DNA of 26,590 bases from Tannerella sp. (lineage in GTDB: Bacteria > Bacteroidota > Bacteroidia > Bacteroidales > Tannerellaceae): contig JAITPH010000044.1 of the NCBI GenBank assembly GCA_031289515.1, positions 1-26,590 on the forward strand. Reading direction: 5' to 3'. Numbering within the stretch: position 1 is the first letter of the stretch; every line of letters starts with the position of its first letter. The notes beneath the pieces are model-generated. The model did not search any database and was not told the DNA's origin. It saw nothing but the letters and a program-made list of their open reading frames with translations. The position numbers and the translations under genes were made by a program. This document shows positions 16,114 to 26,300 of the stretch, in pieces.

Positions 16114-16121
16114 TATATTTG
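16114..16121 (+). promoter_or_regulatory. -7 element for the HTCS gene
   Basis: TATATTTG matches TAnnTTTG and lies 18 bp before ATG 16140. No TTTG stands at the usual -33 distance, which would fit an activator-dependent or weak promoter. Its position also excludes the TTG at 16119 as a start. Confidence 0.55.
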
Positions 16122-16139
16122 CAGCTAATATTAGAGACC

Positions 16140-19100
16140 ATGAAACAGAAAACAGTCTATATCATTTTTTTTCTTTTGCTTTCAATATATGCAGACGCAT
16201 ACAATCTGAGGCAGATAAACAGCAAAAACGGACTTTCCAACAGTTCGGTATGTGTCTTGTTTCAGGACGACAGGCGCTTCCTGTGGATCGGAACTTTCGA
16301 CGGATTAAACATGTACGACGGACGCAATATCTACATCTACAAGCCCGACATAAACAACCGGTACAGCCTTTCGAGCAATGTCATCCTGAATATTGTCGAA
16401 ACGGAAGGAAACTACCTCTGGATAAGCACGACACGCGGACTTAACAAACTCTCGAAACGTGAAAATACCGTCATCGAATATCACAGCGAGTTCAAGGAAA
16501 ATCCCTGCATTGCCAACGACAGTGAAGGACATTTCTATGTGCTTGGCAAAGACACGTCCCTGTCGGTGTACGACGAAACGAGCCATTCGTTTACCGATTT
16601 GCCGATTGACGCGGAGTTTACTTACAGCCAGTTGCGCGGCCTTTTTGTGGATGCGAAAGATACGGTATGGATTAACAGCAAGGGAAAGCTGGAAAAGTAC
16701 ACGGTCTCTTTTCCGGAGAACGGCCCGCCGGAAATCAGCAGACATCCCGACTATTACCACCCCTGCCCCATACTGTTTACCTCGTTCTGCCACGGACAAA
16801 TCCTGTTTGTAGACAGCGCCGGTTGCCTGTATAAGACTGATGCCGACAGGAAGAAGACATTTATCAGGGACATCTCCACGCTCCTGAAAGAAAACGGAGA
16901 CATCTCGTCCGTCATATTCGACCACGACGACATACTGGTCGGATTCAAAACCAACGGCCTCGTTCGCCTGCTGTTTCATAACCGGTACGAAGAGGAGAAG
17001 ATTGACGTGAACTGCGGCGTGTTCTCTCTCTGGAAAGACGAGATACAGGATATTATCTGGATTGGAACGGACGGACAGGGTGTGTATGCGTGGACAAAAG
17101 ACGATTACAGCTTTCACAACCTGCTGCTCTCTCAACTTCCGGTCAGGAAACAGCGACCGGTACGGTCTATTCTGACCGACTCGCTGAACAACCTGTGGAT
17201 AGGAACGAAAGACAACGGCGTAATCCGTATAAAAGATTACGCCGAAAAGAAAGAATACCCGGAACAGGACGTGACGCATTACACTACGGAAAGCGGACTG
17301 GCAAACAACGGCGTGTTTGCTTTTGCCTCCAGTTCCAATCCCGACGTGCTGTGGATCGGCTCGGACGGACCAGGAGTGAACTACTATTCGTATCAGGACA
17401 GGAAAATACACACGCTCATCAACCATACGCCGCGACGCGCCGCCTACGTACATTCGCTGTTCGAGAGCCGGGATTCCATCCTGTGGATAGGATCGGGACG
17501 TTCGCTGTTGAAGTTCGTCATCGACCACAAAGGCAACCGGCCGAGCGTGATCCGTTCGCAAAGCTATCCCTTTCAACTGAAGAACAGCCAGCCCTTCAAT
17601 CAAATCTACGCCCTGCATCAGGAAAGCGATTCGATTATCTGGACAGGAATCAGGGGATACGGCATAGTCCGCTTCAATTCGCTGACCGGACACTACGACC
17701 TCATCCCTTTTGAAGGCGGAATAGCGCCGATGAGCGACATCCTGTGCATTCATCAGGACAGCGACGGCATACTGTGGCTGGGAACAAGCTACGGCCTGAT
17801 CCGTCTGATGTGGTTCAAGGACGGTCACTATGAATATAAAAACTACAGCGAGAACGACGGCCTTCCCAACAATACCATTCACGGCATATTGAATGCTTTC
17901 AACGGAGATTTGTGGTTAAGCAGCAATACCGGAATCATTCTCTTCAATCCCGCGGCCGGGACGTTTCGCAGTTTTAACCAGAAGACCGGATTGAAAACAA
18001 TCGAGTTCAGCGACAATGCGTATTTCAGGGACGAAAAGACCGCTACCTGCTTCTTTGGAGGAGTAGACGGACTGGTTCGGATGAAAAAGGAAGATAACGA
18101 AAGGAAGAGATTCGTCCCAGAAATCCATTTCACCAAATTGCGTATCTTCAACAGGGACTACTCTCTGTTTGATTTTGAAAAGGCCGGCGACGGCGAAACC
18201 TACATCGAATTGCAGAACAGGCAGAACTTCTTCGCGGTCTCGTTCGTAGCCGTCGACTTCATGAACGGCGAGAACAGCCGCTATTCCTACCGGTTGAAGA
18301 ACTTTAGCGACGTGTGGATGGACACACGGTCGAACGAAGCCCAATTCACCAACATTTCTCCGGGCAGCTACGTCCTTGAGGTCGGATACGACGACGGAAG
18401 CGGCGATGTCGACAACCGGATACAGAGCCTTCGCATCGTCATCCTTCCTCCGTGGTATCTGACTTTCACGGCAAAGATATTATATGCGTTGCTGCTTCTG
18501 GGCGCTGTCGCTGCCGTTTTCCATTACGTGCGGCTGAAGTACGAAAGGCGGAAAAAGAAGATAGACCGCCAGTTGCAGGAAAAATACAGGGAAGACGTGT
18601 ACGAAGGAAAACTCCGCTTCTTCACTAACATTACGCACGAGTTTTCAACGCCGCTCACCCTTATCTACGGTCCCTGCGAACGGATTCTGGCGCATGAAGG
18701 GCTTGACGCCTTTATCGTGAAGTACGTACAGATCATCAAGTCGAACGCCGAACGCCTCAACTCCCTGATTCAGGAAATCATCGACTTCCGGCGGATAGAA
18801 ACCGGAAATCAGATATGCAAGATTCAGGAAACGGATATTAGCAGGCTGACGCATGACCTTGTCGCCGCTTTCGACGAACTGGCGGAACAGAACAATATCC
18901 TTGTCGAAATTCACTTCGACCCCGACATTCGATGGAATACGGACAAAAACAGCTTTACGAAGATTGTAAACAATCTTGTATCAAATGCTTTCAAGTATAC
19001 GCCCGAAGGAGGCCGTATTCGCGTATCGATGCTCAGGGAAGAACGACAGCTGGTGTTGAAAGTCTACAACACCGGGAAAGGTATTCCGGAAGAAAACATT

Positions 19101-20183
19101 CCTTTTATTTTCAACCGGTACAGTGTATTCGACAATGTAAAGGAAAACAGCATTAAGGGACTGTCCTCCAGAAACGGACTGGGACTGGCCATCTGTCACA
19201 GCATGACGCGGATGCTGCAGGGGCATATTCGCGTGGAGAGCGAAGTCGACCGGTATGCACGGTTCATCGTGACGCTTCCCTTTCTGGAAACGGATTCGGC
19301 AGGGACGGACGCGGCGGAATCAACCGAAACGGCACGTGAAACGGTTCTCCCTTCCGAAGAAAACGCCCCGCGCCGCAAGAAACAGGCGTCTCCCGCGCCG
19401 GTGCGGGAACGGATAGTAGTAATAGACGACAACCGTGAACTGCTCTGGATGCTAAAAGACATCCTGTCGGACGAGTATGCCGTTTCGACGGCCGAAGACG
19501 GAAGCAGGGGACTGGAGCTGATTAAGGAAGAATTGCCGGATCTCGTCATTACGGATGTCATGATGCCATATATCGACGGCATCGCACTGACAAGAAAAAT
19601 CAGGGAAAACAGGCATACGATGCACATCCCGCTGATTATTCTGTCGGCTAAAAACACAAACGAGGAAAAGGTGGAAGGCATCGAATCCGGCGCCGACGCA
19701 TATATCCCGAAACCTTTCAACACGGCGTATCTGAAAGCCGTCGTACGCCACCAAATCGGCAACAGGAAGAGACTGGAAGAATACTACAACTCTTCGGCCA
19801 GCGCATTCGAGTTTACCGACGGACAGCTGCTGCAAAAGGAAGACAGGGACTTCCTTCAGGCTGCCGCCGACCGCATCGGCGAAAACATCGACAACACTCT
19901 GTTCTCCACCGAAGAACTCGCCGGCGCTTTGGGCATCAGCTCCCGCAATCTGTACAGGCGGTTCAAGGAACTGGAGCGCCCTACCCCAAACGACTTCATA
20001 AAGGAATCGAGACTGAAAGCGGCCGCAAAACTGATGCTTACAACCACGCTGACAATTCAGGAAGTGATGTACAAAACCGGTTTCACCAACCGTTCCCACT
20101 TCAACAGGGAGTTCGCCAAACGGCACGCCCTGTCTCCAAAGGAATACCGCGAAACGAACAGAAAGAAGGACGAAAGGCTGTAA
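16140..20183 (+). CDS. Hybrid two-component system sensor/response regulator (PUL regulator)
   Basis: The 1347-residue protein joins sensor, kinase and transcription factor in one chain, as PUL regulators of Bacteroidetes do. A signal peptide (1-20) is followed by a periplasmic sensor of about ten two-component propeller repeats with the LWIGT-x-GL pattern (for example LWIGTFDGLNMYDG) up to about 650, then a Y_Y_Y domain (about 690-770). A membrane helix lies at about 775-797. The kinase has H833 in NITHEFSTPLTLI, an N box NNLVSNAFKYTPEGG near 943 and GLGLAIC. The receiver (about 1090-1205) has phospho-acceptor D1139 in LVITDVMMP. An AraC-type DNA-binding domain (about 1250-1340) includes LGISSRNLYRRFKEL. 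It probably senses oligosaccharide and activates the convergent susC operon. ATG 16140 fits the promoter and signal peptide. Confidence 0.95.
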   Translation: MKQKTVYIIFFLLLSIYADAYNLRQINSKNGLSNSSVCVLFQDDRRFLWIGTFDGLNMYDGRNIYIYKPDINNRYSLSSNVILNIVETEGNYLWISTTRGLNKLSKRENTVIEYHSEFKENPCIANDSEGHFYVLGKDTSLSVYDETSHSFTDLPIDAEFTYSQLRGLFVDAKDTVWINSKGKLEKYTVSFPENGPPEISRHPDYYHPCPILFTSFCHGQILFVDSAGCLYKTDADRKKTFIRDISTLLKENGDISSVIFDHDDILVGFKTNGLVRLLFHNRYEEEKIDVNCGVFSLWKDEIQDIIWIGTDGQGVYAWTKDDYSFHNLLLSQLPVRKQRPVRSILTDSLNNLWIGTKDNGVIRIKDYAEKKEYPEQDVTHYTTESGLANNGVFAFASSSNPDVLWIGSDGPGVNYYSYQDRKIHTLINHTPRRAAYVHSLFESRDSILWIGSGRSLLKFVIDHKGNRPSVIRSQSYPFQLKNSQPFNQIYALHQESDSIIWTGIRGYGIVRFNSLTGHYDLIPFEGGIAPMSDILCIHQDSDGILWLGTSYGLIRLMWFKDGHYEYKNYSENDGLPNNTIHGILNAFNGDLWLSSNTGIILFNPAAGTFRSFNQKTGLKTIEFSDNAYFRDEKTATCFFGGVDGLVRMKKEDNERKRFVPEIHFTKLRIFNRDYSLFDFEKAGDGETYIELQNRQNFFAVSFVAVDFMNGENSRYSYRLKNFSDVWMDTRSNEAQFTNISPGSYVLEVGYDDGSGDVDNRIQSLRIVILPPWYLTFTAKILYALLLLGAVAAVFHYVRLKYERRKKKIDRQLQEKYREDVYEGKLRFFTNITHEFSTPLTLIYGPCERILAHEGLDAFIVKYVQIIKSNAERLNSLIQEIIDFRRIETGNQICKIQETDISRLTHDLVAAFDELAEQNNILVEIHFDPDIRWNTDKNSFTKIVNNLVSNAFKYTPEGGRIRVSMLREERQLVLKVYNTGKGIPEENIPFIFNRYSVFDNVKENSIKGLSSRNGLGLAICHSMTRMLQGHIRVESEVDRYARFIVTLPFLETDSAGTDAAESTETARETVLPSEENAPRRKKQASPAPVRERIVVIDDNRELLWMLKDILSDEYAVSTAEDGSRGLELIKEELPDLVITDVMMPYIDGIALTRKIRENRHTMHIPLIILSAKNTNEEKVEGIESGADAYIPKPFNTAYLKAVVRHQIGNRKRLEEYYNSSASAFEFTDGQLLQKEDRDFLQAAADRIGENIDNTLFSTEELAGALGISSRNLYRRFKELERPTPNDFIKESRLKAAAKLMLTTTLTIQEVMYKTGFTNRSHFNREFAKRHALSPKEYRETNRKKDERL

Positions 20184-20227
20184 TCAGCCGTCCGCCGCCG
20201 GTGCAAACCGTGCTACCGTTCATTCAA

Positions 20228-21439
20228 TCAGAAACCGCGGGAAACAAGCCCGAACCGTCTCAGGGCTTCCACGTAATAGTAATCGGCATACGTCAGCGGG
20301 ACGTCCACTTCCGTCATGGAAGGAATGTTTCCCGCCGAATGTTTCAGCAGGAAGCCGCCGTTCGAGCCTGCCGTCGCCGTATATTTTCCGGACGACAGGG
20401 AGACGAGTATCTTTCGCGCATAACCGAGGTACTTTTCCGACATTTCGCCTGACGTGTAGAGCGAAAGCTCGACGAGCGCCGAGCAGTTGATGGCTGCGGC
20501 CGAAACGTCGCGGAGCGCGTCCGGTATCGCCGGAGCGTCGTAATCCCAGTACGGAACGAAATCGTCCGGCATGTTGGGATGACTGAACTGGAACTCCGCC
20601 ATCTTGATAGCCTGATCGGCATACCGGAGGTCGTTCGTATAGCGGTACGCCATCGTAAAGCCGTACAGTCCCCAAGCCTGCCCGCGCGCCCAGGCCGACT
20701 GTTCGGAATAGCCCTGTCCGGCCTGATAGTTTGCCACTTCGCCGGTTTCCGGATTATAGTTGATGCCGTGATAGAGGCTGTTGTCCGGTCTGAAATGATT
20801 CCGGAGCGTCGTGTTGGCATGTTCGACGGCGACGGCGTGATAGGAGCTGTCGCCCGACAGGCGGGTCGCTTCAAAGAGCAGCTCCAGATTCATCATGTTG
20901 TCGACGATGACTATATATTCGTCCGGCCGGCGGTTGTGCGAGCGGATGCAGCCCACAACGGGACTGAACCGCGTGACCAGCGAACGGGCGCTGTTGAGCA
21001 GTATCTCCCTGTATGCCGGTTGAGGCGCGATCCGGTTGATGTTCCCGAAGCTGCAATTCATCATAAATCCGATGTCGTGGGTGTCCGTATTGTACTGTTC
21101 CTTTTCGAGCAGGGCGAGCATCCGCAGACCTTCGTCCAGCAACGCCTGCTTTCCGGTTTCCTCATAGAGATAAAACAGCGTGCCGGGATAGAAACCGCTG
21201 CACCACCAGTCGGAAGCGGAGGTTTGCAGGCGCTCCGTATGGCTGTTGTATGTCTTGGGGAACGACCTTTGTCCGTTCAGCATCTCTGCCATCAACAGAT
21301 ACTGACCGGATGCGCTTTCCAAAATGCCGGACGGATTCAAGTCTTGCTTTTCTTCCCTTTTCTCGCCGTCGCACGAAAGGAGGAACAGCGCCACAATCGG
21401 CAATATCACCCGCAGGGGCTTTTGATTCAATGTTTTCAT
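20228..21439 (-). CDS. GH88-type unsaturated glucuronyl hydrolase, lipoprotein
   Basis: The 403-residue protein is a predicted lipoprotein (LFLLSC23). Its (alpha/alpha)6-barrel family removes the 4,5-unsaturated uronic acid from the non-reducing end of oligosaccharides made by polysaccharide lyases. Key segments are TSASDWWCSGFYPGTL, THD122IGFMMNCSFGN, IVD180NMMNLELL, SAWARGQAWGLYGF and DVSAAAINCSAL. D122 and D180 match the two catalytic Asp residues (D88 and D149) of the Bacillus GL1 enzyme. GH88 is preferred over GH105 because of the SDWW-x-SGFYPG and SAAAINCSAL segments. It is the last gene of the susC-susD operon, 153 bp after susD, with no promoter of its own seen. Its end is 44 bp from the convergent regulator gene. 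Confidence 0.9.
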   Translation of the reverse strand: MKTLNQKPLRVILPIVALFLLSCDGEKREEKQDLNPSGILESASGQYLLMAEMLNGQRSFPKTYNSHTERLQTSASDWWCSGFYPGTLFYLYEETGKQALLDEGLRMLALLEKEQYNTDTHDIGFMMNCSFGNINRIAPQPAYREILLNSARSLVTRFSPVVGCIRSHNRRPDEYIVIVDNMMNLELLFEATRLSGDSSYHAVAVEHANTTLRNHFRPDNSLYHGINYNPETGEVANYQAGQGYSEQSAWARGQAWGLYGFTMAYRYTNDLRYADQAIKMAEFQFSHPNMPDDFVPYWDYDAPAIPDALRDVSAAAINCSALVELSLYTSGEMSEKYLGYARKILVSLSSGKYTATAGSNGGFLLKHSAGNIPSMTEVDVPLTYADYYYVEALRRFGLVSRGF

Positions 21440-21475
21440 ATATTGTTTGTAATTTGTTTTTAAACGGTTATTCGC

Positions 21476-21580
21476 AGTTTTCCGATGCGTGTCGGAGGTT
21501 TCCCGACGCGTGTCGGAACTTTAGCGACACGTGTCGCAAGTTTAGAGACACGTGTCGCAAGTTCAGAGAAAGCTCCCGGA
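21476..21580. repeat. Tandem array of five 21-bp units with palindromic cores
   Basis: Five consecutive units of exactly 21 bp: 21476-21496, 21497-21517, 21518-21538, 21539-21559 and a degenerate 21560-21580. Each starts with a (A/G)(G/C)TT-like edge and the first four share a core of the form CGA(C/T)(A/G)CGTGTCG or close to it. The third has a perfect 14-bp palindrome GCGACACGTGTCGC (21524-21537) and the fourth a perfect GACACGTGTC. The array fills most of the susD-GH88 spacer and would be transcribed in the operon mRNA as a series of small hairpins. I do not recognise it as a named element. Confidence 0.85.
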
Positions 21581-21592
21581 AATTAATCGGGA

Positions 21593-23305
21593 TTAGAAAT
21601 AGCCCGGATTCTGTTCTTCTTCGGCCGTACCCTTCGGACTCAGGCGGTCGATATGATTTTGCGGTATCGGGCGCAGTTTGTGATAGTCCTTTATGTTTGG
21701 CGCAGCGTCCGGATTGTACTTGGAGACGTATTCATACAACTTCTCGCAACGCACCAGATCCTCCCAGCGCATATATTCGCCCAGCAGTTCGCGGCCTCTC
21801 TCGTCCAACATGAAATCGACAAAGTTAGTCCTCAAATCGTCAGCCTTCACTTCAATCAGCGGATAGGTAGAACTTCTGTCGTCCGCCGCACCGCCTTCTT
21901 CAACCCAGTACTGCGACATCTTGGCTTCGCCCTCTTTCCATGAAGCGCGTCGCCTGATGACGTTGAGATAGGTGGCCGCCAGCTCGAAATCGCCCTTGCG
22001 ACCTGCGGCTTCGGCAGCGAGCAGATAGGTCTCTCCCAGACGCATCCGCAACCATTCGCGCGAGCCGCCGGTATCGTTCATGGCCGTCCGCTTGTTGTCG
22101 ATATACTTTACGAGCGGCGGGTAAAACGTGTTGTTACTATTCGGCGCTCCCCTGTTCCACTGCGTATAGGTATAGAGATATTCCCTATCGGCGCGGGGCG
22201 GATTGAGGCTGTAATAGATTGCCGTATCGCCGATGGCAAGCGTCGCGGTAGCCCTGTTGCAGTAAAACACCCACTTGAAACTCTTGTAGAAACGGGCATC
22301 GTTCTTTCTGTCGAACAGCTCGAAATAAGTACGGTTCGTAGCTCTGTGAAACCTGTAAGGTCTGCCGTTTTCAATGTCGCGTACCATACCGGGCTTGCCT
22401 TCATACATCGCAGTCCAGTAGAGGTGCGACAGGTTTCCGCTGCCGTTGTAAATCAGGTTTGTCGTGAACTGTACCGAGAAGATGACTTCACTGTTTCCCA
22501 TATTGTCCATGCTCCACAGGCTGGAAAAGTTATCCAGCAAGCCGTATTTTCCGCTGTTTATCACCGTCTGGGCATAGTAGAGGGCGCTGTCGGCGTCGGT
22601 AGACTTTTGTCCGCGGTCGTCGGTCACTGCGCTGCCGCGGGTCAGATAGGCTTTCGACAGAAGGTGAGCCGCAGCATACCTTGTCGCCTTTCCGGTTGCG
22701 GACGGCGTTTCCGGCAGACTGGCTTCCGCATTTCTCAAGTCGGAAATAATCAGCTGATAAACTTCGGCTATCGGTGCACGCTTAAATTCCGTGCGCGCTT
22801 CGTGTACCGCCTCCGTCACCAGAGGAATTTTCCCGAATTGCTGAACGAGGTCGAAGTAATAGTAAGCGCGGAAGAACGACATTTCGCCGAAAGCCGTTTT
22901 CCGTTCGCTGTCCGTCATGTCCGTGTTGTCGAGCGCCTGCAGCACCTCGTTGGTGATGTTGATGCCCTTGTAACAGTTCTCCCAGTAGCCGTAGAAATTG
23001 GACATGGTCGAATTTAATCCTGCGCCATACGTGTTGATCGGATAGCCCAGCGCTCCGTCGGCCCCCGAAATCAGGTCGTGACCGAGTTCCGTAAACAGGT
23101 TGACGTACTCGCCGCCCATGCCGTACCGCATATAGCTGTAGACGGCATCCTTTGCAGCTTCCACGCCCTGGCGGGTGGAATAGAAATCGGCCGTTATGCG
23201 GGGTATTTCCGTCTCTTCCAAAAAGCTGTCGCATCCGGCCGTCACAATACTGAAAGCAGCAATGACCGCCATTTTGGCTGAATATATCGAATTATATATT
23301 TTCAT
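21593..23305 (-). CDS. SusD-like surface glycan-binding lipoprotein (RagB/SusD family)
   Basis: The 570-residue protein is a predicted outer-membrane lipoprotein with lipobox TAGC25, followed by DSFLEE, a frequent start of mature SusD proteins. Helical TPR-like segments are visible: NCYKGINITNEVLQAL, GEMSFFRAYYYFDLVQQFGKIPLV, AAHLLSKAYLTRGSA and MRLGETYLLAAEAAGRKGD. DERGRELLGEYMRWEDLVR and the C-terminal PIPQNHIDRL and QNPGYF are diagnostic of the family. It forms a lid over the SusC-like transporter and binds the glycan outside the cell. The start is 21 bp after the susC stop, so both are cotranscribed. The particular glycan cannot be read from this sequence. Confidence 0.96.
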   Translation of the reverse strand: MKIYNSIYSAKMAVIAAFSIVTAGCDSFLEETEIPRITADFYSTRQGVEAAKDAVYSYMRYGMGGEYVNLFTELGHDLISGADGALGYPINTYGAGLNSTMSNFYGYWENCYKGINITNEVLQALDNTDMTDSERKTAFGEMSFFRAYYYFDLVQQFGKIPLVTEAVHEARTEFKRAPIAEVYQLIISDLRNAEASLPETPSATGKATRYAAAHLLSKAYLTRGSAVTDDRGQKSTDADSALYYAQTVINSGKYGLLDNFSSLWSMDNMGNSEVIFSVQFTTNLIYNGSGNLSHLYWTAMYEGKPGMVRDIENGRPYRFHRATNRTYFELFDRKNDARFYKSFKWVFYCNRATATLAIGDTAIYYSLNPPRADREYLYTYTQWNRGAPNSNNTFYPPLVKYIDNKRTAMNDTGGSREWLRMRLGETYLLAAEAAGRKGDFELAATYLNVIRRRASWKEGEAKMSQYWVEEGGAADDRSSTYPLIEVKADDLRTNFVDFMLDERGRELLGEYMRWEDLVRCEKLYEYVSKYNPDAAPNIKDYHKLRPIPQNHIDRLSPKGTAEEEQNPGYF

Positions 23306-23326
23306 TTATTTATTGTGTTAGATTGA

Positions 23327-26300
23327 TTAGAAACTTAAATTAACTCCAAATAACCATGTCGTCGTGCTTGGCGATGCGTACGAGCGGGCAGTCCCCGAAC
23401 CGAGCGCCGTTGTCGCTCCTTCCGGGTCTACGCCCGTGAAGTTCGTAAAGACGAACGGATTCTGAGCCGTAACGTAAAAGCGGCAGTTGCTGACGGCTGC
23501 CTTGCCGAGCAGCTTGTCGGGCAGGGTGTAGCCAAGCGTGATTGTCTTGATTCGCAGGAAATCCGACTTCTCGTAATAGAGCGCAGACTCGTAGTCGATG
23601 TTGTCTTGCAGGCGATTCGGCTGCGGGTAGGCATTGGTAGGATTGTTTGCCGTCCAGTAATCCAGCTTGACGCTGTTGTTTCTGTACGCCTGATGGTCGA
23701 TGCGCGTGCCGTTCAGCAAAGTGCCTCCCGCCGTGCCGTAAGCGATGAGATTCAGGTCGAAATCCTTGTAATTAAGCGTATTTCCCAGATTAAAGATATG
23801 AGTGGGATTTCTGTGTCCAAGGATAATACGGTCGTCGTCGGCCGTAATCTTATAGTCGCCGTTCACGTCAAGCAGCTTGATAGTACCCGGAGCGAAGCGG
23901 TGTCCGTTGGCGTTGTACTTTGCCATTTCGGCCTGATCTTCGGGCGTATCCTGCCAGATACCCGTCTTCTGATAATCGTAGTATACCGTAATAGCCTCGC
24001 CGATAAACCAGCTGTTGCCTATATCGTCCACCTTTCCGTTGTACAGCTCTACGATTTCTTCCCTGTTTGTAGAATACATGAGGTCTGTCGACCAGACGAA
24101 ATCTTTTGTCTTCACATTGACGGACGACAGGCTGATTTCCAAACCCCTGTTCTTCGTTTTGCCGACGTTGGTCAGTACGCTGGAATAGCCCGACGCAGCC
24201 GGGAGCTGCCTGTTCAGCAGCAAGTCGCTGGTGTTTTGCATATAGCCTTCGACGGTGCCGCTCAGTCGTCCTCCAAAGAAGCCGAAGTCAAGCCCGGCAT
24301 TCCACTGGGCTGTCGTTTCCCATGTCAAGCTCTTGTCCGGAAGCGTGCTTGGCGCAAAACCGATAACGTATGACGTTCCGTAATTATAGTATTTCTTTGC
24401 CAGCAGCCCTTTGGTCTGATAGGGACTGATGGCGGCGTTTGCCGTGACGCCGTATCCCAGGCGCAACTTCAGATTGTTCAGTTTATGGAAATCACGCAGA
24501 AAAGATTCTTCATTTATTCTCCATGCGAGAGCAAAAGCAGGGAAAGAAACCCATTTGTGCCCCTCTGCCAAGCGCGAAGAACCGTCGTAACGCATCGAAA
24601 CCGTAGCATAATAGCGACTGTTGAAGTTATAATTCAGTCTTCCCATGAAAGAAGCCAAACTCCACACCTGATTGTTGCTGTCGTAAGCCGTAATCTCCAA
24701 AGCCGAAGCAATGTCGTTGTAAAGCAGTTCGTCGGAAGGAAGATTTTGTACGGTTGCGCTCAGGCTTTCCGTTCTGTTGCGCTGAACGGATTGCAAAAGC
24801 GTTGCCCCGAACGAATGTTTACCGACTTCTTTGTCGTAGTACAAGAGGTTTTCGTTGGTATAGGCAAATGTTTGTGCGGTGGCATTTTGCGCCCGGTTGA
24901 GAGAGCCGGTACGCGCCAGACCGGAAGCAAACGAATAGTCTTGCCGTGAATGGAAGTCGATACCCACATTCGTACGGAAACGCAGTCCGTCGAGCGGGAG
25001 CTTTATTTCTCCATAGTAGCTGCCCAGAAAACGATGCACCTTGTAGGGATTGACCACTGCTCCGGGTACCAGATATTGCAGGGGATTCCACCATTGCGTA
25101 TCCACTCCTGAGGCACATTCCGTCAGGTTGCCCTCGTCGTCGTAGAGGCGTCCGAGAGGATTGACGCGCCAGCTGTCCTGAAATGACGTTCCGCGATGTT
25201 GCAGCGAATTGGAATAGTGCGACTGTCCGCCGATTTTCAGCCATGAAGTAGCCTCTATGTCAACACCCAGCTTGACGGAATAGCGTTGATAGTCTTGAGC
25301 CTTATAGATGCCTTCCGACCGGTAATAGGTAGCGCCGAAGGCATACTGTGCCTTGTCCGTTCCGCCGCTGACGTTCAGCTGATGGTCAGTAACCGAGCCT
25401 GTCCGTTCGACCTCTTCCCACCATAATGCGCCGGAGCGCACCTTCGACGGATCGTAATTGCCGTTTGCGTCGTAAGCCATTGCGATGGATTGCCAGGTAT
25501 AGTCGTCGCCGATAAATGAAGACAGGGTCTTGTCAAGCTCCATGTTTGGCACAGCCGACGCATATTGACCGGCGCCGCGATAGGATTCGCGTACATAGTC
25601 GGCATATTCGGAGCCGTTCATCAACTCCAGTTTGTTCTGGATGGTCGTCGCTCCGTAGTAACCGTTGTAATTCACCTGTACCTTGCCGCTCTTTCCCTTC
25701 TTTGTGGTTATCAGGATAACGCCGTTAGCGCCTCTTGAGCCATAGATGGCCGTCGCCGACGCATCTTTCAAGACTTCGATAGATTCAATGTCGCCCGGAG
25801 AAAACAGGTTGGGAGCCGTGGAAATAGGTATTCCGTCAACCACGTAAAGCGGGTCGTTGCTAGCATTGATGGAACGTGTGCCGCGTATAAGGATGGAAGG
25901 AGTAGCGCCCGGAGTCCAGCTGCTATTCGATACCAGTACGCCCGCGACCTTTCCCTGTATCGCTTCCGCCGCCGAAACCACAGGGCTTTCAATAATCTTC
26001 TTTGAGCTGATAGAGCCTACGGAGCCTGTCAAATCGCGTTTCTTCACCGTTCCGTACCCGACGACTACTATCTCGTCCAACTGTTCGGCATCTTCCGTAA
26101 GCGTTACTTTTACCGTTTGACCGGCAGTCACTTGAACCGTTTCCGTTCTGTAACCCAAATAAGAGATTTCCAGTACGGCCTCTTCCGACGAGACGTTGAA
26201 TGTGAAATTACCGTCCAAATTGGTAACAGAGCCGTTCGTCGTCCCCTTTTCCCTTACGGAAGCGCCGATGACCGGCTCGCCGCTGACCTCCGTAACAGTC

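Noticed and set aside
16119..16139. TTG 16119 as the start of the regulator.
   Set aside because: It lies within the -7 promoter box and would place polar residues before a good signal peptide; ATG 16140 is better.
16305..17882. A 525-codon open frame antisense to the regulator gene.
   Set aside because: It lies wholly inside a well-supported gene with clear propeller repeats and has no recognisable domain; it reflects codon use of the sense gene.
20184..20227. A bidirectional terminator between the convergent regulator and GH88 genes.
   Set aside because: The 44-bp gap is GC-rich with no clear stem followed by a T tract on either strand.
21476..21580. The 21-bp array as a small CRISPR array.
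   Set aside because: Units are directly contiguous with no unique spacers, too short, and internally palindromic; no cas genes are present.
21250..21813. A plus-strand open frame of 187 codons running through the 21-bp array, giving a repeated (S/P)DACR-like peptide.
   Set aside because: It overlaps the ends of the GH88 and susD genes on the other strand, has no promoter or family likeness, and the heptapeptide periodicity is a by-product of the 21-bp DNA period.
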